NCBI GenBank assembly: GCA_044220975.1
Contig: JBGAPZ010000006.1
Location: 1 to 64,000, forward strand
DNA length: 64,000 nucleotides
Direction: 5' to 3'
Origin: SZUA-430 sp044220975
Lineage (GTDB): Bacteria > Pseudomonadota > Alphaproteobacteria > Micropepsales > Micropepsaceae
The notes under the pieces were generated by a model that worked only from the letters and a program-made list of their open reading frames with translations, made no database searches and was not told where the DNA came from. Numbering within the stretch: the first letter of the stretch is position 1; each line of letters begins with the position of its first letter. Shown piece by piece: positions 7,669 through 15,579 of this stretch. The translations under genes and the position numbers were made by a program.

Positions 7669-9498
7669 ATGCAGAAATTCCTGAGCGAACTCCAGCGGCG
7701 CAAGGTGCTCCGCGTGGCGTCCGCCTACGTCGTCGCCGGCTGGGTGATCCTGCAGGTGGCGCTGTCGTTGCAGACGGCGATGAAGTTGCCCGACTGGTTC
7801 TCGACTGTGATCGTCTCGTTGCTGATCATCGGCTTTCCGATTGCCGTAATCGTCAGCTGGTTCTTCGAGTTCACGCCGGATGGGATCAAGCGAACGGTGC
7901 CGTCAGGCGAGGTCCCGCGCTTCAAGCCGCAAACGACGGACTTCGCGCTGGCGGCGGGTTTGGTGCTCGTGCTCGCCGCCGTGGTGGTGCAACTCACGAC
8001 GCCGCCGGCGACGGTCAACACAGCTGTGGCACCGAAGTCGGAGCCCGCAGTCTCCGCCGCCTCCATCGCCGTGCTGCCGTTCGCCGATCTCTCACCCGCC
8101 AAGGACCAGGAATATTTCTCGCAAGGGATCGCCGAAGAAATCCTCAACGTACTCGCCAATGTCTCGGGGCTTGAAGTCGCCTCGCGCACCTCGTCGTTCC
8201 AGTTCAAGGGTCAGGAGAAGATCGGCGTACCGCTGATCGCCCAGCAACTGCGCGTGCGCCACATATTGGAAGGCAGCGTGCGGAAGGCCGGCGATACGAT
8301 CCGTATCACGGCGCAATTGATCGATGCGAAGACCGACAAGCATTTGTGGTCGCAAACCTTCGACCGGACGATGACGACGGAGAACATCTTCGCCATTCAA
8401 GACGAAATCACCAAGGCGATCGTGGGCCAGCTGTCGAGCCGCATTGGCGCGCAACCGATTGCGGCGCCTGCCGCCCGCAGCGCCGACACGGAAAATGCGG
8501 ACGCTTATGCTTTGTTTCTCGAAGGACAGACACGATTCGCCCTGCGGGGTCAGGAGAACATCAAACGCAGCATGGCCGCGCTGGAGCGTGCGGCCGAGAT
8601 CGATCCGGGCTTCGCCAGGGCTTGGGCCGTGCTTGCTGGCGATTACTTAATTGCGCCGGGCTGGCTGAACAGCGCCGACCTTGTTCGAGACTTTCCAAAG
8701 CTTGCGGTTGAGGCCGCACGAAAGGCCATCGCACTCGACCCATCGCTTTCGCTTCCCTACGCCGTCATTGGCGGATCATCTGCAAATGCAGCCGACTATG
8801 AGGCCGCCTTTTCCAATTTTGACAAAGCGATTGCGCGCAACCCAAAGGACGAGACCATCTATATGTGGCGCGGATCGGTCTGGCGCGATCTTGGGTTCTT
8901 TACCCGCGCGATAGCCGATTGGGAACGTTGCCTATCACTGAATCCGGACTACAACATTTGCCGCGAGCACACGTCCACAGCGCAAATCTTCACAGAAGAT
9001 GTCGCCGGTGGGTTGGCGACAAGGAAAGAGAATGTGCGCCGCGGCTTCGGCGGAGGAGGGACTGCAGCGGTATGGGGCGCCTATCTCAGCCGAGGCGATG
9101 AAATCGAGTTCCTTTACGAGATTGAAGATCTTGCCCGTGGTCTCAGCTCGGGCGATATGCATTGGGCTGTTGACATGATGTTTCAGGCGCAAACCAACCC
9201 AACCTATGACCGGAAGGAGGCGCTGCGCATCTTCGAGGCGCGTCTCGACGGCATGGGTGCGAAGCTGTCGCCAAGTTCTTACGTCGAATCTTCCGTCCTG
9301 TTTCTATTCGGCGCCTACGATCGCATGCATCCGGTTGAGGATGGCTGGTGGTGGGTGACCAGCGGATTTCCAGAATGGGCGAAATCGCCGGAACGAAAGC
9401 GGCTGATGCGCGAACGCAAGCTCGACGTCTATTGGCGCAAGCACGGCTTCCCGCCGCGGTGCCGCGCGGTTGGCGCCAACGACTTTGCTTGCAATTGA
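7669..9498 (+). CDS. Membrane protein with three TM helices, FlgO/TolB-like domain and TPR repeats (copy 1)
   Basis: A 609-residue protein. The N-terminus LSELQRRKVLRVASAYVVAGW with hydrophobic helices at about 17-37 and 43-65, followed by EFTPDGIKRT, is the usual anchor of this proteobacterial family. A third helix is at about 91-110. Residues 132-255 are the FlgO/TolB-like domain (IAVLPFADLSPAKDQEYFSQG, VRHILEGSVRKAGDTIRI, DKHLWSQTFDRT). From about 265 to 440 there are TPR-type helical repeats (ALERAAEIDPGFARAWAVLA; RKAIALDPSLSLPYAVIGG; FDKAIARNPKDETIYMWRG; CLSLNPDYN). Such proteins are often mislabelled adenylate cyclase, but no cyclase domain is present. Likely a scaffold or sensor; role unknown. 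First gene of a two-gene operon. Confidence 0.88.
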   Translation: MQKFLSELQRRKVLRVASAYVVAGWVILQVALSLQTAMKLPDWFSTVIVSLLIIGFPIAVIVSWFFEFTPDGIKRTVPSGEVPRFKPQTTDFALAAGLVLVLAAVVVQLTTPPATVNTAVAPKSEPAVSAASIAVLPFADLSPAKDQEYFSQGIAEEILNVLANVSGLEVASRTSSFQFKGQEKIGVPLIAQQLRVRHILEGSVRKAGDTIRITAQLIDAKTDKHLWSQTFDRTMTTENIFAIQDEITKAIVGQLSSRIGAQPIAAPAARSADTENADAYALFLEGQTRFALRGQENIKRSMAALERAAEIDPGFARAWAVLAGDYLIAPGWLNSADLVRDFPKLAVEAARKAIALDPSLSLPYAVIGGSSANAADYEAAFSNFDKAIARNPKDETIYMWRGSVWRDLGFFTRAIADWERCLSLNPDYNICREHTSTAQIFTEDVAGGLATRKENVRRGFGGGGTAAVWGAYLSRGDEIEFLYEIEDLARGLSSGDMHWAVDMMFQAQTNPTYDRKEALRIFEARLDGMGAKLSPSSYVESSVLFLFGAYDRMHPVEDGWWWVTSGFPEWAKSPERKRLMRERKLDVYWRKHGFPPRCRAVGANDFACN

Positions 9499-9527
9499 CG
9501 CCCCATGACACCTGAACCGAGCGCCCT

Positions 9528-11369
9528 ATGCAAAAATTCTTGAGCGAACTTCAGCGCCGCAAAGTTCTGCGTGTCGCAACCGGCTACGTCGTTGCGGCGT
9601 GGGTGATCTTGCAGGTGGCCCTGTCGCTGCAGGCGGCAATGACGCTGCCTGCATGGTTTTCGAGCGCTATCATGGCGTTGCTGATCATTGGGTTTCCCGT
9701 GGCCGTGCTCGTGAGCTGGTTCTTCGAGTTCACACCGGAAGGCATTCGCCGCACCATGCCCTCGAACGAGATTCTGCCGTTGAGGCTACAAGCGACGGAC
9801 ATGGCGCTGGCTGCGGCACTTGTCTTGGTTCTGGCAGCAATAACGGTGAAGATCACTTCGCCAGCACAGGAAGCGGCAGTCGCGGCGTCAACGCCCGCGC
9901 CCGTCGAGGCGGTGACCGCGGTCTCTGCCGCCTCCATCGCCGTGCTTCCCTTCGCCGACCTCTCGCCCGCCAAGGACCAGGAATATTTCTCGCAAGGAAT
10001 CGCCGAGGAAATCCTCAACGTACTCGCCAATGTCTCGGGGCTTGAAGTCGCCTCGCGCACCTCGTCGTTTCAGTTCAAGGGGCAGGAGAAGATCGGCGTA
10101 CCGCTGATCGCCCAGCAACTGCGCGTGCGCCATGTCCTGGAAGGCAGCGTGCGCAAAGCGGGCGACACGATCCGCATCACGGCCCAGCTAATCGATGCGA
10201 AGACCGACAAGCATTTGTGGTCGCAAACTTTCGACCGGACGATGACGACGGAGAACATCTTCGCCATTCAAGACGAAATCACCAAAGCGATCGTGGGCCA
10301 GTTGTCGAGCCGCATTGGCGCGCAACCGATCGCGGCGCCGGCAACCCGCAGTGCCGACACGGAAAATACGGACGCCTATGCGCTGTTCCTCGAGGGGCAG
10401 ACGCGTTTCGTCATGCGCGGTCAGGAGAATGTCAATCGCAGCGTATTGGCGCTTGAGCGTGCGATCGAGATCGATCCGGGCTTCGCCCGCGCCTGGGCGG
10501 TGCTCGCGGCCGCCTATTGGATTGCGCCGAGTTGGCTGAGCGGTACCGACCTCAATCGAGATTTTGTTGCGCTTGCGGACGACGCGGCACGAAAGGCGAT
10601 CGCACTCGACCCGTCGCTTTCGCTTCCCTACGCCGTCCTCGGCGGACAATCCGCGGATAATGCCGACTATGAGGCCGCCTTCTCCAACTTTGACAAAGCG
10701 ATTGCGCGCAACCCAAAGGACGAGACCATCTATATGTGGCGCGGAGGGGTCTGGCGCGATCTTGGCTTTTTCGACCGCGCGCTCGCCGACTTCGACCGAT
10801 GCCTGTCTCTTAATCCCGACTACAACAATTGCCGCGATCACAAGTCGTCCACGCTGATCTTGGCAGGAGATATCGCTGGTGGGTTGGCGACATTGAAGGA
10901 CAATTTGCGTCGAGGCTTCGGCGGCTCCTTCCAACCAGGGCCATGGGGCGCCTATCTTGCTCGTGGCGATGAACCCGAATTCCTGTACGAGATGACTCGC
11001 ATTGCCGGTGATCTCAGCACCGGTGACATGCGGTGGGCTGTCGATATGTTGTTTCAGGCGCGAACCAACCCGTCCTATGACCGGAAGGAAGCGCTGCGCA
11101 TTCTTGAGGCGCGGCTCAAGAGCATGGGCGCACCGTTGGCGCCGAACTCTCCCGCTGAGAACCGTCTTGCGTTTCTGTTCGGCGCCTACGAGCGCATGCA
11201 CCCAAGTGGAGCTAGCTGGTGCTGGACGACGACCGGCTTTCCCGAATGGGCGAAATCTCCGGAACGGAAGCGGGTGATGCGCGAGCGCAAGCTCGACGTC
11301 TATTGGCGCAAGCACGGCTTCCCGCCGCGGTGCCGCGCTGTCGGCGGCGACGACTTCGCGTGCGATTGA
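9528..11369 (+). CDS. Membrane protein with three TM helices, FlgO/TolB-like domain and TPR repeats (copy 2)
   Basis: A 613-residue paralogue of the preceding gene with the same architecture: LSELQRRKVLRVATGYVVAAW anchor, third helix at about 89-110, FlgO/TolB-like domain from about 140, TPRs from about 270. The FlgO block (about 9935-10330) is almost identical in DNA to 8075-8465 of copy 1, including long runs without a mismatch and identical codons. The anchor and the linker after the third helix are clearly more diverged, and the TPR half is intermediate. This mosaic suggests recent partial gene conversion rather than one simple duplication. It follows copy 1 after 29 nt, so the two are probably co-transcribed. 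The C-terminal DVYWRKHGFPPRCRAVG block is also conserved between them. Confidence 0.88.
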   Translation: MQKFLSELQRRKVLRVATGYVVAAWVILQVALSLQAAMTLPAWFSSAIMALLIIGFPVAVLVSWFFEFTPEGIRRTMPSNEILPLRLQATDMALAAALVLVLAAITVKITSPAQEAAVAASTPAPVEAVTAVSAASIAVLPFADLSPAKDQEYFSQGIAEEILNVLANVSGLEVASRTSSFQFKGQEKIGVPLIAQQLRVRHVLEGSVRKAGDTIRITAQLIDAKTDKHLWSQTFDRTMTTENIFAIQDEITKAIVGQLSSRIGAQPIAAPATRSADTENTDAYALFLEGQTRFVMRGQENVNRSVLALERAIEIDPGFARAWAVLAAAYWIAPSWLSGTDLNRDFVALADDAARKAIALDPSLSLPYAVLGGQSADNADYEAAFSNFDKAIARNPKDETIYMWRGGVWRDLGFFDRALADFDRCLSLNPDYNNCRDHKSSTLILAGDIAGGLATLKDNLRRGFGGSFQPGPWGAYLARGDEPEFLYEMTRIAGDLSTGDMRWAVDMLFQARTNPSYDRKEALRILEARLKSMGAPLAPNSPAENRLAFLFGAYERMHPSGASWCWTTTGFPEWAKSPERKRVMRERKLDVYWRKHGFPPRCRAVGGDDFACD

Positions 11370-11476
11370 ACAACCATAGCAAACGGCCGCACCCCGCAAG
11401 CTCGTCACCCGGTTGTGGCAGCGGGAGAAGGGCAATGAACCGACGAGCGCGTTTCGCCTTTTCCAAAGACCGGTTC

Positions 11477-11536
11477 GGTCTTGGCGGTTGGTCTTGGTGA
11501 TTGGTCTTGGGCGACCGGTCTTGCGCTTCGGTCTTG
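11477..11536. repeat. Five GGTCTTG direct repeats at 13-14 bp spacing
   Basis: GGTCTTG begins at 11477, 11490, 11503, 11517 and 11530, giving spacings of 13, 13, 14 and 13. The words between them are GG- or GC-rich and partly similar (CGGTT, GATT, GACC). The array lies about 110 bp after the second TPR gene. Possible roles are a protein-binding array or a slippage-born microsatellite; no coding role is apparent. Confidence 0.7.
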
Positions 11537-11577
11537 ACCGCGTAACATAAGTCAGAGTGATGCGACATAGTGTGCAA

Positions 11578-11607
11578 TTGATTGCAAGCGCCGACTTCGG
11601 CTATAGT
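11578..11607 (+). promoter_or_regulatory. Promoter-like -35/-10 pair inside the non-coding stretch
   Basis: TTGATT (11578-11583) and TATAGT (11602-11607) are separated by 18 bp, a sensible housekeeping-sigma layout. A 5-bp dyad (CCGAC / GTCGG) brackets the -10. The downstream sequence has no good coding frame, so this could drive a non-coding RNA. Alternatively it is a chance match. Confidence 0.3.
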
Positions 11608-11841
11608 CGGGGCTTGTTGGAGACATGCGCCTGCGCTTGGGGGTTTGAGCCCGCGGCCGGCCGTTCCAGCCGTTCACGCAAGGATGGGCCCCATGCCCCG
11701 CTACGTCTGCACTCCGCGGAAAGCCCGCGCGCCACGCCATCCAAAACGAAAGATCGCCATGCACGCTCCGGCGCGGTGTTCGCTTTCCCCGGATCGGCTG
11801 GCTTGCCCGCCTGGATTCGACAGCGATTGCAGAAGCTTAGC

Positions 11842-11869
11842 GAAACCGGACAGCGGAAACCGGACAGCG
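11842..11869. repeat. Perfect 14-bp tandem duplication
   Basis: GAAACCGGACAGCG is present twice head to tail (11842-11855 and 11856-11869). A 14-bp unit would shift frame if coding, which argues against a protein gene here. Confidence 0.75.
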
Positions 11870-12327
11870 AAAGATACCCCGACCCCTGTGCCACGTGTCC
11901 GGCTTCGCGGGGCGGACGCGGCCGACAAACGCCTCTTCGCGCCGCAACGCATGACGCCTGCGCAAGGCCGGTCGGCCAGCAACCGACCCATCGTCAATTC
12001 ACTGCTCACGGACGAGGAGCGGCCACGGCGTCATATGGCGTTCGACGCGCGCTTCCGGCGCTTGAAGCAGACGGCGCGTGTGTACACGCGTGACGCTTCT
12101 CGTTACACAGAAAAGCACGCATTTCCAACGATGTTACGCTGTTACGGTCACGAGGCACGCTTTTGACGTTCGGTCCCTGACTGCAACGCGCGGGTTACGC
12201 CGCCGTCAGGCCTGTGCTTTCCCTTGCCGACGCTTCGCCTTTGGCGTCACCGCCAACGGCGCACGGCGCGGGGCCGATGCGGGTCGCTGGGCATGATGTT
12301 ATTTTCGCACTGCAAAAGGAGGCGGCG

Positions 12328-13299
12328 ATGTCGCTCGCAAAGAACGGATACGCCTACCGCCAAGGTCTCACCGATCTCGGCAATGGGACGTTCGCGTACC
12401 TTCAGCCGGACGGTTCGTGGGGCTGGTCGAATGCGGGGTTGATCACGGATGGGGATCAGTCGCTTTTGATCGATACGTTGTTCGACCTGAAGCTTACGCG
12501 CGACATGCTCAGCGCCATGCGGGCGGCGGCGCCGCGCGCGGCGAAGACGATCGGAACTTTGGTCAACACGCATCACAACGGCGATCACTGTTACGGGAAC
12601 GAGTTGGTCGAGGGGGCGGAGATCATCGCCTCGGCGCATGCGGCAGAGGAGATGAAGCGGGAGCAGCCCGCGTTGCTCGCGAATTTCATGAAGGCGGCGC
12701 CGGGAATGGGCCTGACGGGCGAGTACCTGATGCATTGCTTCGGCGCGTTCGATTTCAACGGAATTACACCGACAATGCCCACGACGACGTTCTCCGGAAC
12801 GATGCACCGGCATGTCGGAGCTAAGACGATTAATCTCATCGAAGTTGGGCCTGCGCACACCGGTGGCGACGTGCTGGTGCACGTGCCTGCGGATCGCACC
12901 GTGTTCACGGGCGACATTCTCTTCATCGAGGGCACGCCGATCATGTGGGCGGGACCAATCGCGAATTGGATTGCCGCGTGCGACCAGATTTTGAGGCTCG
13001 ACTGCGAGACGATCGTGCCGGGGCATGGGCCTGTCACGGACAAGCGCGGCGTCAAGGCGGTGCAGGATTACCTCGTCTACATTCGCGACGAGGCGCGCGA
13101 GCGGTATGACGCGGGCCTGTCCGCGCGAGATGCTGCGCACGATATTGCGCTTGGCGACTATGACGCGTGGGGCGATGCGGAGCGCATCGCTGTTAACGTT
13201 GCGACGCTCTATCGCGAGTTCTCCGGCGATGCGACGCCGCCCAATCCAGCAGAACTGTTTGCTCTGATGGGCGAGATTTGGAAAAAGCGCCGCGGCTAG
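12328..13299 (+). CDS. MBL-fold metallo-hydrolase
   Basis: A 323-residue metallo-beta-lactamase-fold protein. The metal motif is TLVNTHHNGDHCYGN (His82, Asp86, His87; the second His of the usual HxHxDH is Asn84). This is a known variant seen in SoxH- and quinoprotein-relay-type members. Further motifs are AHTGGDVLVHVP with its metal His, the bridging Asp in VFTGDILFIEG, and the last His in IVPGHGPV near 235. Substrate unknown; the family covers hydrolysis of thioesters, lactones and other esters. The ATG at 12328 is fixed by an excellent Shine-Dalgarno (AAAGGAGG at spacing 6); upstream residues are low-complexity. It shares a palindromic CTAG stop with the convergent GNAT gene. Confidence 0.9.
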   Translation: MSLAKNGYAYRQGLTDLGNGTFAYLQPDGSWGWSNAGLITDGDQSLLIDTLFDLKLTRDMLSAMRAAAPRAAKTIGTLVNTHHNGDHCYGNELVEGAEIIASAHAAEEMKREQPALLANFMKAAPGMGLTGEYLMHCFGAFDFNGITPTMPTTTFSGTMHRHVGAKTINLIEVGPAHTGGDVLVHVPADRTVFTGDILFIEGTPIMWAGPIANWIAACDQILRLDCETIVPGHGPVTDKRGVKAVQDYLVYIRDEARERYDAGLSARDAAHDIALGDYDAWGDAERIAVNVATLYREFSGDATPPNPAELFALMGEIWKKRRG

Positions 13300-13793
13300 A
13301 GCTTCTTTCCGTATTGGATGAAGCCCGTCCTGTCCGCAATGCGGTCGTAGAGTTGGCGCGCGGTTGCGTTTGTTTCGTGCGTCATCCAATAGACGCGCGC
13401 GCCGCCGGCGGCTTTAGTCACGTGGTAGACGTGTTCGATTAGCGCGCGTCCCATGCCGGTGGCACGCAAGTCAGGGTCGACGTAGAGGTCCTGCAAGTAA
13501 CAAGTGGCGGCGTCCATCCAGCCATGGCGGTGCAGGATGGTGTGGACGAGGCCGCGCGGTTTGCCTTCGTGCTCGGCGAGGTAGGCGAACATCGGTTCGG
13601 TTGCGTCGAGGTAGCGACCGAACGTGAGATCGTATTGCGACTTCGGCAAAGTCGTTTCGTAGAAATCCAGATAGCCCTTCCAGAGGCGGTCCCAAGCGGC
13701 GCGGTCCGATGCCAAGAGGGGCCGCACGGTCACATTCCGGTACACGCGCGCTTGATCAAATGCCCTAGCGTCAAGACCCATGTGCGTTTGCAT
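13296..13793 (-). CDS. GNAT family N-acetyltransferase
   Basis: A 165-residue acetyl-CoA-dependent N-acyltransferase fold. Visible are VTVRPLLASDRAAWDRLW at the start of the domain, the beta-4/5 region CYLQDLYVDPDLRATGMGRAL containing the pyrophosphate loop (R-x-x-G-M-G-R), and a C-terminal HETNATARQLYDRI helix. The acceptor substrate cannot be inferred. The start could also be at an internal Met (13781) or slightly further in. Its stop overlaps that of the MBL gene in the 4-nt palindrome CTAG. Confidence 0.88.
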   Translation of the reverse strand: MQTHMGLDARAFDQARVYRNVTVRPLLASDRAAWDRLWKGYLDFYETTLPKSQYDLTFGRYLDATEPMFAYLAEHEGKPRGLVHTILHRHGWMDAATCYLQDLYVDPDLRATGMGRALIEHVYHVTKAAGGARVYWMTHETNATARQLYDRIADRTGFIQYGKKL

Positions 13794-13859
13794 CCGAACT
13801 GCCCTCTTTCTCGTAGTTCTGGTAAGTCACGCTATCGCACCCCTTGAAGGCCGTCATCC

Positions 13860-14642
13860 ATGCTCATGCTCTACGAACATCCGCTTAGCCCGTATGCACA
13901 GAAGTGCAAGATCGCACTTGTCGAGAAGGGCGTGCCTTTTCAGCTGAAGATGCCGGCAGCTATCGGGACCGGTCAGGTCGATGCCGACTTTTTGAAGGCA
14001 TCGCCCCGGGGTGAGGTTCCGGCGCTGATCGACGGCGATTTCGCCGTGTTCGATTCGACGGTCATTCTGGAATACATCGAAGATGCGTTCCCCACCCCCG
14101 CACTGCTGCCGCGCGATCCGAAGCTGCGCGCGAAGGCACGGATGATCGAAGATGCGATGGACACGCTTTATGAGCCGATCAATTGGGGCTTGGGCGAAAT
14201 ACGCTGGTTCAAGCGCGCGGAGGGCGAGCAAGCGCGGATGATCGAAACACGCGCCGCCGCGCAAGCGCGCGATTTCTTTGTTTGGTTGGAGCGGCAACTC
14301 GGCGATCAAGATTGGTTCTGCGGTGCATTCGGATGGGCGGATCTGTCCGTCATTCCTTACATCAACGGGTCGGCGGGCCTTGGTGTCGGGCCGTCGGCCA
14401 CATCGAAGCTCGGGCAGTGGCAGGTGCGCGCGAACGCGCGGCCCTCTGTTGCGCAAGCGGCGAGCCAAGCGGCCGAGTCCATCAAAGGTATGGCGATGGT
14501 GGGCGAGGCGGTGCGCCAGCGGCTCTTCAAACGCGAATATCGCGATCACCGGCTTGAGTGGATGATGCGCTCCGGTGGGATCGACGTCGTGCTCGACGGC
14601 ATCAAGGCCGATACGATCCGCTTCTCGAACGAATTCAGGTAA
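13860..14642 (+). CDS. Glutathione S-transferase family protein
   Basis: A 260-residue protein with an N-terminal thioredoxin-fold GST domain: MLYEHPLSPYAQKCKIALVEKG (catalytic Ser/Tyr region near 8-12), PRGEVPALIDGDFAVFDSTVILEYIEDAF (cis-Pro and the glutathione-binding Asp-Ser). An all-helical C-terminal domain follows from about residue 85 (KARMIEDAMDTL, WFCGAFGWADLSVIPYI). GSTs conjugate or otherwise process electrophiles with glutathione. It lies 5 nt before a second GST-like gene, so the two are an operon. They are not close paralogues. Specific substrate unknown. Confidence 0.9.
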   Translation: MLMLYEHPLSPYAQKCKIALVEKGVPFQLKMPAAIGTGQVDADFLKASPRGEVPALIDGDFAVFDSTVILEYIEDAFPTPALLPRDPKLRAKARMIEDAMDTLYEPINWGLGEIRWFKRAEGEQARMIETRAAAQARDFFVWLERQLGDQDWFCGAFGWADLSVIPYINGSAGLGVGPSATSKLGQWQVRANARPSVAQAASQAAESIKGMAMVGEAVRQRLFKREYRDHRLEWMMRSGGIDVVLDGIKADTIRFSNEFR

Positions 14643-14647
14643 GGCAA

Positions 14648-15568
14648 ATGAGCGAGATTATCTTCCATCACTACTGGACGTCGCCGTTTTCTGAGAAAGT
14701 GCGTGTCGTCTTCGGGATGAAGGGGCTCTCGTGGCGCTCCGTCGAAATCCCGAACATGATGCCGAAACCCGATTTGACGCCGTTGACCGGCGGGTACAGA
14801 AAGACGCCGGTGATGCAGATCGGCGCCGACATCTATTGCGACACGCAGCTGATCATCCGCGAGTTGGAACGGCGGCACCCGACGCCTGCCGTTGTTCCGC
14901 ACGCAGGCTTGAGCTTCGCATTGGCGTTCTGGTCGGACCGGCCGTTTTTTCAGGCCACCGTGCCGCTGATCTTCGGCGAGGTCGGGCCAATGATTCCGGA
15001 GGCTTTCAAGAAGGACCGCGAACAGATGTTCCCGGAAAGGCCGTTCAACTACGAGGTGATGAAAGCCGCCATCCCCGCGTTCAAAGACCAGTGGCGCGCG
15101 CACGCGGATTTCCTTGAGGCGCAGCTTGAAGACGGTCGCAAGTTTTTGCATGGCGAGGCTGCAAATATCGACGATGTGCATTGCCATCTCAACATTTGGT
15201 TCTTGAAGGGCTTCTTCGCGCCGACGGCGGAGGCTTTGTTGAAAGAGTTTCCGCGGATCACCGCGTGGTACGCGCGGGTGACAGCCATCGGGCATGGCAC
15301 ACCTACGCCGATGGATTCGAAAGAGGCGCTCGCGATCGCGAAGGCCGCAACGTCCACGGCGGTAGCGCGCGCGGACGAGCACGATCCGAACGGGCGCAAG
15401 CCGGGCGATCGGGTCAGCGTCATGCCCGACGACTATGGCCGCGATCCGGTGTCGGGCGAGCTTGTCTTTTCGACGGCGCAAGAGATTGCGATCAAGCGGC
15501 ATGACCCGGCGGTCGGCGATGTGGTCGTGCATTTTCCGCGCGCGGGATTCTTGGTCATTTCGGCTTGA
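14648..15568 (+). CDS. Glutathione S-transferase family protein (second, longer form)
   Basis: A 306-residue protein. It begins MSEIIFHHYWTSPFSEKVR and continues through LTGGYRKTPVMQIGADIYCDTQLIIRELER, the GST N-terminal fold with Ser12 and the Val-Pro/Asp-Thr glutathione site altered to TPVM and CDT. The C-terminal helical domain extends to about 235 (HADFLEAQLEDGRKFLHGEAANIDDVHCHL). A further 60 residues (DPNGRKPGDRVSVMPDDYG, DVVVHFPRAGFLV) form an added beta-rich tail not found in classical GSTs. The start at 14648 is 5 nt after the upstream GST stop. Followed after 11 nt by the carboxylesterase, so probably one operon. Function beyond the fold is unknown. Confidence 0.85.
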   Translation: MSEIIFHHYWTSPFSEKVRVVFGMKGLSWRSVEIPNMMPKPDLTPLTGGYRKTPVMQIGADIYCDTQLIIRELERRHPTPAVVPHAGLSFALAFWSDRPFFQATVPLIFGEVGPMIPEAFKKDREQMFPERPFNYEVMKAAIPAFKDQWRAHADFLEAQLEDGRKFLHGEAANIDDVHCHLNIWFLKGFFAPTAEALLKEFPRITAWYARVTAIGHGTPTPMDSKEALAIAKAATSTAVARADEHDPNGRKPGDRVSVMPDDYGRDPVSGELVFSTAQEIAIKRHDPAVGDVVVHFPRAGFLVISA

Positions 15569-15579
15569 GGGATGTGCTC

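Larger units (their letters stand above)
11370..12327. other. 958-bp stretch with no convincing gene
   Basis: Two overlapping plus-strand frames (194 and 178 codons) cross this area, but both give Arg/Pro/Ala-rich, low-complexity products typical of chance frames in GC-rich DNA, and neither has a Shine-Dalgarno. The region contains a GGTCTTG tandem array (11477-11536), a perfect 14-bp tandem duplication (11842-11869), a promoter-like pair (11578-11607), and near the end a strong Shine-Dalgarno belonging to the next gene. It could hold a structured RNA or degraded sequence; I cannot decide by eye. Confidence 0.5.

Noticed and set aside
7669..11369. The two TPR proteins as adenylate cyclases
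   Set aside because: Family members are often annotated so, but no class III cyclase domain is present; only FlgO/TolB-like and TPR regions are seen.
10188..11435. 415-codon minus-strand frame opposite the second TPR gene
   Set aside because: The plus-strand gene has clear FlgO and TPR motifs and a paralogue; the minus frame has none.
11477..11536. Regularly spaced GGTCTTG repeats as a possible CRISPR array
   Set aside because: Units are 7 bp with 13-14 bp period and the spacers resemble each other; there are no 25-40 bp repeats and no cas genes.
11813..11821. GGATTCGAC, a word present in tmRNA genes
   Set aside because: No tag-peptide coding segment, no acceptor stem and no CCA-end partner could be found nearby; a 9-base match is expected by chance.
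11557..12166. Two overlapping plus-strand frames of 178 and 194 codons
   Set aside because: Arg/Pro/Ala-rich products, no Shine-Dalgarno, and a 14-bp tandem duplication that would disrupt frame history.
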